A stretch of DNA of 8,057 bases from NCBI GenBank assembly GCA_913064935.1, contig CAJYBF010000036.1, forward strand, positions 1-8,057. The letters are read 5' to 3'. Below are positions 1-5,142 of this stretch, one piece after another (position 1 is the first letter of the stretch; every line of letters starts with the position of its first letter). The notes under the pieces were generated by a model. That model had not been told where the DNA came from and ran no database searches. It saw nothing but the letters and a program-made list of their open reading frames with translations. This stretch comes from an uncultured Mollicutes bacterium. GTDB taxonomy: Bacteria; Bacillota_I; Bacilli_A; MAG-NZ. A program made the position numbers and the translations under genes.

Positions 1-378
1 AATTTTGTCTTTTTAGAATGCCTTGAGTATATGGGTTTAGAAGAGTATAATATGGGACCTAGCAGAGCACCACGTCATATCTATAAAGTTGAAATCTTAA
101 CCGTTATACGTGGAAATCTTGTGAGCGAGGGAGAAATAATAGAGATTAGAAGAAAGGTCGCCACTCAAAGTATCACGTCACATGGGACAACTTTAGATTT
201 ATCGCCTCGAAGTGCGGCAATAATTGGAGTTGGATTGACGGAGATTGGCGATGGGCTCTATGGTATAAATGAAAATCAGTTTCATATGATTGTTTGTCCA
301 TCAGGCGATGTTAATGAAATAATGGCAGCGTATAATGAGTTTACGGATTCTATTGATAAGTTGCTTATAGATTACTGA
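1..378 (+). CDS. 3' end of an unidentified protein (5'-truncated by window edge)
   Basis: The reading frame is open from the first base and ends at TGA (376-378), giving 125 residues. The first ATG is at 31, but ten in-frame codons precede it (NFVFLECLEY) and no ribosome binding site lies before it, so the gene almost certainly starts outside the window. The visible part is soluble and likely beta-rich. It contains YKVEILTVIRGNLVSEGEII, which resembles the V-x-V-x-V-x-KG-x-(V)-x-x-G-x-x-I pattern of small secreted or surface domains in Bacillota. The tail is acidic. No catalytic motif is visible and I cannot name the family. The TGA stop is useful evidence that TGA is not a tryptophan codon here. 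No strong terminator follows; ACAAT/ATTGT at 381-396 is only a 5-bp stem. Confidence 0.7.
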   Translation, partial: NFVFLECLEYMGLEEYNMGPSRAPRHIYKVEILTVIRGNLVSEGEIIEIRRKVATQSITSHGTTLDLSPRSAAIIGVGLTEIGDGLYGINENQFHMIVCPSGDVNEIMAAYNEFTDSIDKLLIDY

Positions 379-410
379 TTACAATCTAGAAATTGTGTCT
401 ACCTTGGCAA

Positions 411-471
411 TTAACGATTCAGAGTTTATTTTGATTCAGTAACCTGACAACACTTATTTTAATATCGTTAA
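411..471. repeat. 8-bp inverted repeat enclosing a GATTCAG direct repeat
   Basis: TTAACGAT (411-418) and ATCGTTAA (464-471) are perfect inverted copies 45 bases apart. GATTCAG occurs at 416-422 and again at 433-439 inside the loop. The pair brackets the candidate promoter of the gene at 489. It could be a regulatory fold or chance in AT-rich sequence. Confidence 0.35.
431..460 (+). promoter_or_regulatory. weak candidate promoter for the frameshifted small gene
   Basis: TTGATT (431-436) and TATTTT (455-460) are separated by 18 bases, with the start codon at 489. The match is modest in AT-rich DNA. A GATTCAG direct repeat (416-422 and 433-439) overlaps the -35 element. Confidence 0.3.
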
Positions 472-488
472 ATAGAAAGGTTACTCAT

Positions 489-727
489 ATGAAAAAAACT
501 TTGCATATAGATTATGCTTATATTTTGGGATTTTAATTCAGTTGACAAATGCAAGTAGTATTAGTTATGAAACACAACTTAAGCATATGTCTTTTAGTCC
601 TCCAACATTTATGATTGCCTTTATACTATTTAGTTTGTACATCTGTCTTCAACACCGTAAATTTGATCTATTCAAAAACCGCATATTTCATAGTCTAAAA
701 GGCAACATTCTCGATTCCAATACTTAA
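489..727 (+). pseudogene. small membrane protein gene, frameshifted in an A7 run
   Basis: AGAAAGG (474-480) stands eight bases before ATG at 489, a proper ribosome binding site. As written, that frame gives only 15 codons and stops at TAA (534-536). The run of seven A at 492-498 lies right after the start codon. Adding one A moves into the frame that stays open to TAA at 725-727 and gives a coherent 79-residue protein. It starts MKKNFAYRLCLYFGILIQLT, which looks like a signal peptide or first membrane helix, and has a second hydrophobic segment FMIAFILFSLYICL followed by a basic tail. The downstream frame has no convincing start of its own: TTG at 542 lacks a ribosome binding site. The break may be a true frameshift, a slippage-controlled switch or an assembly error. 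Family and function are unknown. Confidence 0.55.
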
Positions 728-779
728 AGTAAGTTCGTTATGCTAATTTGTGAAAAATAGTGCACAATAAATATCTTTG

Positions 780-808
780 TTGCAACGATAATAATATTAT
801 GGTATAAT
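780..808 (+). promoter_or_regulatory. strong sigma-A-type promoter with extended -10
   Basis: TTGCAA (780-785), a 17-base spacer and TATAAT (803-808), with TGG directly before the -10 (an extended TGn element). Transcription would start near 815, about 37 bases before the ATG at 852. This is one of the two best promoters in the window. Confidence 0.8.
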
Positions 809-851
809 AAAGCATATAATGATAATACAAATTAGGATTGGAGAGAATGCT

Positions 852-1190
852 ATGGTAATGCCTAACGGTGGTAGTGGTAATCATGTCATATCATCATTTG
901 TAAGTAATGAGGAAGCTTTACAGCATGGTAACGACTTAAATAATAATAAAGATCCAAATAAATTACAGGTAATAGATACCAAGTTGTCAGGAGGAATTCT
1001 TTTTTTGACATACGTAATTTGTGTAGTCGCATTAACTATGATTGGTGTATGGGTTTTATTTGGTGTAATAATTGCTATATTCCCTGCTTTCGGAATAAGC
1101 GCTTTTATCGGATGGGTATACACTAAAATAAAGAGCAGAAAGATTAAAACTAAAATCAAGAAAAAGAAGAAAGATGACGATTGGTTATAA
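852..1190 (+). CDS. small membrane-hairpin protein of unknown function
   Basis: 112 residues. The start is set by GGAGAG (840-845), six bases before ATG 852. An in-frame ATG at 819 lies only about ten bases after the -10 and has no ribosome binding site. Residues 1-45 are polar, Asn/Gly-rich and without a signal peptide. Residues 47-90 form one long hydrophobic stretch, best read as two closely spaced membrane helices. Residues 91-107 are very lysine-rich, and the protein ends DDDWL. The basic tail suggests the C-terminus, and therefore also the N-terminus, is cytoplasmic. I recognise no family. It is a single-gene unit behind its own strong promoter, facing the minus-strand pentapeptide-repeat gene, with a shared terminator between them. 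Confidence 0.75.
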   Translation: MVMPNGGSGNHVISSFVSNEEALQHGNDLNNNKDPNKLQVIDTKLSGGILFLTYVICVVALTMIGVWVLFGVIIAIFPAFGISAFIGWVYTKIKSRKIKTKIKKKKKDDDWL

Positions 1191-1317
1191 CAAGATATAG
1201 AACTTTGCAATATAAATGTTTAACCTTAGTTGACTTCGAGTATTGGTAGAATGTTATTCTTAATACACTGAAAAGAAGGGACTTAAATAACTTACGTTGT
1301 TTTTAATAGGGAAATAG

Positions 1318-1345
1318 AAAACCAAACAGATATCTGTTTGGTTTT
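1318..1345. terminator. bidirectional intrinsic terminator (perfect 28-bp palindrome)
   Basis: AAAACCAAACAG (1318-1329), ATAT, CTGTTTGGTTTT (1334-1345). The arms are perfectly complementary and give a T-rich 3' side on both strands. It lies between the converging genes ending at 1190 (plus) and 1372 (minus) and can serve both. The 127 bases between 1190 and the hairpin hold no gene that I can see. Confidence 0.75.
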
Positions 1346-1371
1346 AATTTGGTTTTACTAGTATAAAATTA

Positions 1372-2013
1372 CTATTTTATTTGAACTCCAAGCAAATCAC
1401 ATATGTCTACTGCTTGCCAAGAAGCTATAGTCGCACCCCTAATGCTTTTTAATTCAATTTTTATTCCATACGTATCTGATGTAGATAAGTCAACTCCATT
1501 AAGCGATGACTCATAGAAAGTAGCATTCTGTAAGTTGACTGTATCTAGTATAAAGTTATCTATTTTGTTGTTGAATAGTGTAGCCATCACTAGTGAAGAA
1601 TTAGCAATCTTAACATTTTTTAATTTGCATTCAGAAATATCTAGGTAGTCCGCATGAACTTCACTTAATAATACATTACTCAGATTAGTTTCTACAAAAT
1701 GTGTTCCAAGTAATTTGCAATTCATAAATTCTACTCTAGCAAATGTGCTGTCTATAAAAGTACAATTCGTTAATTCACAATTCTTAAACACTGTATCTAT
1801 AAATTCAGATCGTACAAATTCACAGTCCCTAAAGTTATATTTTTCTACTTTGCAAGTATCTAACACAATTCTATAACCTTTTATTTCGGCAATCTCTCCG
1901 TCGCATATTCTTTTATATTCGATACTTTCATCGTCAGTCTTAGGAGTAAGGGGATAGTTATATAAATCCAAGTCAACTCTGTGTATAGGTTTCTTTATAT
2001 CTTTCTTTTTCAT
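1372..2013 (-). CDS. pentapeptide-repeat protein, Qnr/MfpA-like length
   Basis: 213 residues. ATG at 2013-2011 is preferred because AAGAAGG (2027-2021) stands seven bases before it; an upstream GTG (2019-2017) would leave only one base. From about residue 59 to 175 every fifth residue is Phe or Leu, flanked by small or polar residues and Cys (for example FRDCEFVRSEFIDTVFKNCE). This is the A(D/N)Lxx-type pattern that folds into a right-handed square beta-helix. The C-terminus, GATIASWQAVDICDLLGVQI, matches the capping helix common in Bacillota pentapeptide proteins. There is no signal peptide, so it should be cytoplasmic. Qnr and MfpA relatives of about 190-220 residues mimic DNA and protect gyrase, but many pentapeptide proteins have no known role, so a gyrase link is only a possibility. 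The stop is TAG followed at once by TAA. Confidence 0.85.
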   Translation of the reverse strand: MKKKDIKKPIHRVDLDLYNYPLTPKTDDESIEYKRICDGEIAEIKGYRIVLDTCKVEKYNFRDCEFVRSEFIDTVFKNCELTNCTFIDSTFARVEFMNCKLLGTHFVETNLSNVLLSEVHADYLDISECKLKNVKIANSSLVMATLFNNKIDNFILDTVNLQNATFYESSLNGVDLSTSDTYGIKIELKSIRGATIASWQAVDICDLLGVQIK

Positions 2014-2041
2014 ATGCACACCTTCTTTATTCAGCTACATA

Positions 2042-2050
2042 ATTATAACA
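2042..2050 (-). promoter_or_regulatory. extended -10 promoter for the pentapeptide-repeat gene
   Basis: On the minus strand the sequence reads TGTTATAAT (2050-2042): a TGn extension plus a consensus -10. No good -35 is present 17 bases upstream, as is usual for extended -10 promoters. Transcription would begin near 2035, about 20 bases before the start codon. Confidence 0.5.
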
Positions 2051-2143
2051 CGATGTTTTTATAATATAGAAGTAAAAGAAGTGAATAACATCATTATGCG
2101 TCTAGCTATGAGATCTTTGAATACTCATTCTGCTTGTCTGTAA

Positions 2144-2174
2144 TTGGAGAAAACTAATTCTAACAAAATATACT
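2144..2174 (+). promoter_or_regulatory. weak candidate promoter for the FxLYD gene
   Basis: TTGGAG (2144-2149) and TATACT (2169-2174) have a 19-base spacer, longer than ideal. It would give a leader of roughly 50 bases before ATG 2235. The -10 is good and the -35 is poor. Confidence 0.3.
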
Positions 2175-2234
2175 ATTTTCTTAATATATCATTTGTAAAA
2201 GAAGTATTTTGATAAATAATTATGGGAGTGTTCT

Positions 2235-2624
2235 ATGGATATTATTATTAAGTTGTTAATGGGTGTTACTGTTTTATCTGCTGTAGGTACGACTATTAAG
2301 GATACATCATTTAATCTAGAGCAAGAGGAAATCGAAGTAGGAGAAGCGAATGATAATCTTGAAGTTTTTGACAAGATTATAATGACTAGGAATAGTATTT
2401 CCGTTGACTTAAGTGGAGGAATTGAAAACAACTCAAGTATAGACTACACTTTCATCCAAATAGCATTCAATCTTTATGATGAAAAAGGGGCACTAGTAGG
2501 AATAGCAATCGATAGTATAAGTGAACTTAAACCAGGAGAGATTTGGAATTACAGTGCAACTGCATACTTATATGAGGATATGGCAGTGTATACATGGGAG
2601 TTATATCAAATAGTAAGTTGGTAA
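2235..2624 (+). CDS. secreted or membrane-anchored FxLYD-domain protein
   Basis: 129 residues, with GGGAG (2223-2227) seven bases before the ATG. Residues 2-19 are hydrophobic (IIIKLLMGVTVLSAVG) and act as a signal peptide or anchor. No lipobox cysteine is present, so it is not an obvious lipoprotein. Residues 25-45 are an acidic linker. From about residue 50 to 129 it matches the FxLYD domain: a strand pattern around SGGIENNSS, the signature FNLYD at 78-82 followed by EKGALVG, then LKPGEIWNYSA. In this family the signature is F-x-L-Y-D, then a GxxxG-type turn and a LkpGetW-like segment. FxLYD domains are small immunoglobulin-like extracellular modules, usually without known ligand. It is a single-gene unit closed by a strong terminator at 2671-2697. 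Confidence 0.8.
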   Translation: MDIIIKLLMGVTVLSAVGTTIKDTSFNLEQEEIEVGEANDNLEVFDKIIMTRNSISVDLSGGIENNSSIDYTFIQIAFNLYDEKGALVGIAIDSISELKPGEIWNYSATAYLYEDMAVYTWELYQIVSW

Positions 2625-2670
2625 TCATTTTCTTAAAATGTAAACATTAGGAAATATTATACATAATTAC

Positions 2671-2697
2671 AGTAGATGAAAAGTCATCTACTTTTTT
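2671..2697 (+). terminator. intrinsic terminator after the FxLYD gene
   Basis: AGTAGATGA (2671-2679), loop AAAG, TCATCTACT (2684-2692): nine perfect pairs followed by a T run ending at 2697. The core GTAGATGA/TCAT(C/T)TAC recurs in the terminator at 3906-3937. Confidence 0.9.
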
Positions 2698-2799
2698 AAT
2701 GATTCCTAGAAACAGTTTTTTTGAGCGAAGGTAAGTATAGCCATTACTATGATTTATGAGTGTTTTGTGATAGAATTTCATTGGAAGAGGGTGTTCAAT

Positions 2800-3531
2800 A
2801 TGTTTATAATTTTGGTAAGTGTAATAGTTGTTCTAGCACTGTATATTTTGTTAGGACTAAGTTTTGATAGGAATGGTAGCATAATTGGGTTTAGAAGAAG
2901 AAAATTACAATGGTTAGCACCATTTGGATTCTTAATAATTTTATTTGGAATGATAACAAAAGTAGGGGCAGTACAAGAAGGGGTATTATATGATCCACTT
3001 CAAGGAGGAATACAAGGTAATGTTATCAAGGAAGGACTTGTAGTAAAGGCACCTTGGGCTATATTGTATACTTTAGCAAAGGATCAGCAAAGTATCTCTT
3101 ACGACTATACAAATGGAGATGAAACATTTAGTGTTCAAACAGCAAATGGAGAGTTCGCGATTTATGCTGTTGAACTGAAATACAAAAACTCTGATACTTC
3201 TAAAGTTTATAAGGAGTTCTTGGGTATGCCTAGTTCGGATCAATTGAGCCAGTATGTTCAAACAGCTGTTAAATCAATTGCATCTGGTTATGAAAGAAAA
3301 GATTACACAGGTTTAGAAGGACAAGTTAGAAACGGATTCACTATATATGAAATTTTAGGGGATAAATTCGAAACTACTAGATATTTATCTGAAGAACTAC
3401 TTAGATTAACATTCAGAGAGTTTGGGTTAGAACTAATATCACTGAACTTCATTGATATTGATGCAGGTATTGCTATTGAAAGCATGATTGTTGAGCAAGG
3501 TACATCTGCAAAACTAAAACAAATAAATTAG
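2800..3531 (+). CDS. SPFH/prohibitin-family membrane protein, N-terminal part ending at an in-frame TAG
   Basis: The start is ATG 2800, eight bases after AGAGGG (2786-2791); an in-frame ATG at 2749 has no ribosome binding site. Residues 3-20 and 38-54 are membrane helices. Residues 55-230 form the SPFH (band 7) domain: V-x-EGVLYDP, GLVVKAPWA, then VQTANGEFAIYAVELKY and the helical segment with LRLTFREFGLELISLNFIDI. The frame stops at TAG (3529-3531) after KLKQIN, exactly where the coiled-coil stalk of this family should begin, and the stalk and C-terminus follow in the same frame. If translated alone, this 243-residue product keeps the membrane anchor and SPFH domain but lacks the part used for ring assembly. 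SPFH proteins organise membrane microdomains and bind proteases such as FtsH. A possible promoter is TTGAGC (2721-2726) with TACTAT (2745-2750), but it is weak. Confidence 0.85.
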   Translation: MFIILVSVIVVLALYILLGLSFDRNGSIIGFRRRKLQWLAPFGFLIILFGMITKVGAVQEGVLYDPLQGGIQGNVIKEGLVVKAPWAILYTLAKDQQSISYDYTNGDETFSVQTANGEFAIYAVELKYKNSDTSKVYKEFLGMPSSDQLSQYVQTAVKSIASGYERKDYTGLEGQVRNGFTIYEILGDKFETTRYLSEELLRLTFREFGLELISLNFIDIDAGIAIESMIVEQGTSAKLKQIN

Positions 3532-3891
3532 AACTTTAAAGATGCTGCTGAAGTAGCAAAACAAACAGCAGAGATTGAAGCACAAGGTTTAGCAGCAGCA
3601 GCAATTGCTGCGGCAGAGGGGCAAGCTCAATCAATAGTTCTTCAAGCTGAAGCAGAAAAACAAGCGCAGATTCTTCAAGCTCAAGCAGAACAAGAAGCAC
3701 AAATTTTAATCGCTGAAGGTCAAGCAGAAGCAATCCGTCTTGTAGCAGAAGCAAATGAAGACTTAATGCTTAGATTAGGATTTACTCCTGAGCAGTATGA
3801 GAAATACATTATAGCTAATAACTGGGATGGAAAATTACCTGAAACTGTATTAGGGGATAGTGTTGATATTTTATTAACAAAAGATAATTAA
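3532..3891 (+). pseudogene. SPFH/prohibitin C-terminal half, cut off by TAG at codon 244
   Basis: This is the same reading frame directly after the TAG, open for 119 codons to TAA at 3889-3891. It encodes the expected remainder of a prohibitin-like protein: NFKDAAEVAKQTAEIEAQ, an Ala/Glu/Gln-rich coiled-coil stalk with repeated AEGQA and QAEAEKQAQ units to about residue 332, and the conserved tail LGFTPEQYEKY then NWDGKLPETV. No ATG occurs until deep in the tail and no ribosome binding site marks a new start, so it is not an independent gene. Read through, the whole protein would be 363 codon positions, a normal length for the family. One base change from CAG, GAG or AAG explains the TAG. A nonsense mutation, a sequencing error or inefficient readthrough are all possible. 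The intact downstream coding sequence argues that the event is recent. Confidence 0.8.
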
Positions 3892-3905
3892 GATCTTATA
3901 TTTTA

Positions 3906-3937
3906 GGTAGATGACTCTGGTCATTTACCTTTTTTTT
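3906..3937 (+). terminator. intrinsic terminator after the SPFH gene
   Basis: GGTAGATGA (3906-3914), six-base loop, TCATTTACC (3921-3929) with one G-T pair, then eight T. It lies 14 bases after the second stop (TAA 3889-3891), not after the TAG, which supports the view that 2800-3891 evolved as one gene. Confidence 0.9.
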
Positions 3938-4036
3938 ATTTCTAACTATATGGTTACTCCATCATAAAATATTCAAGGCTTTTTTATATAATATTTGTAT
4001 GAGATTAAAGTAAAATGTGGAAAACACTATATTGAA

Positions 4037-4065
4037 AAAGGCAGGCGGAGTATCCGCTTGCCTTT
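4037..4065 (-). terminator. intrinsic terminator for the FTR1 gene, possibly bidirectional
   Basis: AAAGGCAGGCGGA (4037-4049), loop GTA, TCCGCTTGCCTTT (4053-4065): thirteen pairs including one G-T. On the minus strand it ends in a T run (4039-4035) and begins 13 bases after the FTR1 stop. The 90 or so bases between this and the SPFH terminator hold no gene that I can see; TATAAT at 3987-3992 has no usable -35 or following ORF. Confidence 0.85.
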
Positions 4066-4078
4066 GTTCAGTAAATCT

Positions 4079-4903
4079 CTATTTATCATTAAGTCTTTTA
4101 AAGAACCAACTTAATAACCCGATAGTATATGCGTATTGTAGTAAGAATTGAACCCATTCAGGTTTTGAATACCAACCAAATAGAACATTCATTGGTAATC
4201 CGATAATTCCTTCTTTATGATTAAGTATTGTTTCGGAAACATCATAAACTTTGTTATATATCCACAATCCTCCATCTAGAACATTAGTATCTTTTAAGAA
4301 AGATAGCAACTCATGAATCGAATATCCAAACAAGTAACCAGCTTGTAATATTAGATAGAATAGAGTGATATTAAAAATTATTCTTAAGTTAACTTTCACA
4401 AGCGACTTATAGATAAATATTGCTAATATCCCAGCTATAATTACTCCTACAAAAGTTCCAGTTAAATATTCGGGAGTTTTAGTTGAAGCAAAAGCGAATA
4501 AGGCGATTTCTGCACCTTCTCTTGCGACCATAAATGTTGCAAGTAACATAACTGCTGTACCATTAACTGCTTTCGCTGTTGCAGTTTTAACATCTTTTAC
4601 CATATCTGTACCATTGTTTATCATCCAAACTATAAACATGGTTACAAATCCTAATGCTATCAGCGAAGCTATTGCTTCCCAAAGCTTTCTGAAGTAGTCA
4701 CCAGATTGACCAATTAGAAGCGCTAATCCATATAATAATCCTGCGAAGACTAAGGATACAATAATCCCAAGTCCTAATCCTTTAAATACATTTTTCTTTA
4801 AACCCATTTTATTTGATTTATTGAAGTATTCCAACATTATTGCGATTATTAGAAATGCCTCAAGACCTTCTCTAAATCCCATTACTAATCCTGATAAATC
4901 CAT
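4079..4903 (-). CDS. FTR1/EfeU-family iron permease
   Basis: 274 residues. ATG at 4903-4901 is chosen because AAGGTGG (4914-4908) precedes it and the protein then starts MDLSGLVMGFREGLEAFLII, the canonical N-terminus of the family; the frame stays open upstream only by chance. The protein is almost entirely membrane helices (about seven). It carries both signature REGxE motifs that bind iron in FTR1 and EfeU: REGLE at 11-15 in helix 1 and REGAE at 128-132 in helix 4. Family-like WEAIASLIAL (75-84) and a QAGY then HELL segment (187-200) are also present. FTR1 imports iron, using Fe oxidised or delivered at the outer face. No EfeO/EfeB or multicopper oxidase lies beside it. Instead the divergent neighbour is a putative flavin-carrying lipoprotein. 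Stop TAG is followed directly by the terminator hairpin, so TAG is a real stop here. Confidence 0.92.
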   Translation of the reverse strand: MDLSGLVMGFREGLEAFLIIAIMLEYFNKSNKMGLKKNVFKGLGLGIIVSLVFAGLLYGLALLIGQSGDYFRKLWEAIASLIALGFVTMFIVWMINNGTDMVKDVKTATAKAVNGTAVMLLATFMVAREGAEIALFAFASTKTPEYLTGTFVGVIIAGILAIFIYKSLVKVNLRIIFNITLFYLILQAGYLFGYSIHELLSFLKDTNVLDGGLWIYNKVYDVSETILNHKEGIIGLPMNVLFGWYSKPEWVQFLLQYAYTIGLLSWFFKRLNDK

Positions 4904-4927
4904 AGTTCCACCTTCATTTTCATATTT

Positions 4928-4943
4928 GTTAGATGAGTCTAAC
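4928..4943. promoter_or_regulatory. candidate operator (dyad) before the FTR1 gene
   Basis: GTTAGA, TGAG, TCTAAC: six-base perfect arms around a four-base centre. The TTAG...CTAA outline recalls operators of DtxR-family metal repressors, and it sits 24 bases before the FTR1 start, just after the predicted transcription start. The match to a metal repressor is inference only. Confidence 0.4.
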
Positions 4944-4956
4944 TTTGTGCATTCAC

Positions 4957-4985
4957 AGTATACAATAGTCTCGACTGAAATGCAA
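4957..4985 (-). promoter_or_regulatory. candidate promoter for the FTR1 gene
   Basis: On the minus strand TTGCAT (4985-4980), a 17-base spacer and TATACT (4962-4957). Transcription would start near 4950, so the dyad at 4943-4928 would cover about +7 to +22, a good repressor position. Confidence 0.45.
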
Positions 4986-5052
4986 GAAACATATGTAGTA
5001 ATGTTTTTTAATAATTGTAATATGAGACACATTGTTCTATTCATTATATTTT

Positions 5053-5087
5053 TGTAAATATTTTCAATGATATTCAGTGTAAATATT
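5053..5087 (+). repeat. 10-base direct repeat upstream of the lipoprotein promoter
   Basis: TGTAAATATT occurs exactly at 5053-5062 and 5078-5087, 25 bases start to start. The second copy lies in the spacer before the TATAAT at 5096-5101. This is a possible regulator binding site, though low-complexity AT sequence weakens the case. Confidence 0.45.
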
Positions 5088-5101
5088 AGGAATAATATAA
5101 T
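5073..5101 (+). promoter_or_regulatory. candidate promoter for the lipoprotein gene, weak -35
   Basis: TATAAT (5096-5101) is a perfect -10, with TTCAGT (5073-5078) 17 bases upstream as a poor -35. A weak -35 beside a direct repeat suggests help from an activator, but this is inference. Confidence 0.45.
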
Positions 5102-5142
5102 GTGATAAAATTTTCGATTAAATAGAAGAGGGAGAGAAATGA

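Noticed and set aside
881..1210. Minus-strand open frame of 109 codons
   Set aside because: Shadow of the membrane-hairpin gene at 852-1190, which has both promoter and ribosome binding site. The Phe-rich run is the complement of the lysine tail.
1230..1260. TTGACT followed by TATTCT as a promoter
   Set aside because: The spacer is 19 bases and no gene follows on the plus strand before the terminator at 1318.
3536..3754. Minus-strand leucine-rich open frame
   Set aside because: It is the mirror of the Ala/Glu/Gln-rich stalk of the SPFH gene: GCA, CAA and GAA codons read as Leu and Cys/Phe on the other strand. No ribosome binding site.
1372..4081. Reassignment of TAG to an amino acid as explanation for the SPFH stop
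   Set aside because: FTR1 ends at TAG with its terminator hairpin starting only 13 bases later, so reading on would run through the terminator. The pentapeptide gene TAG is followed at once by TAA and is uninformative.
4821..5057. Plus-strand open frame across the divergent intergenic region
   Set aside because: It is antisense to the FTR1 start and has no ribosome binding site before any of its ATG codons.
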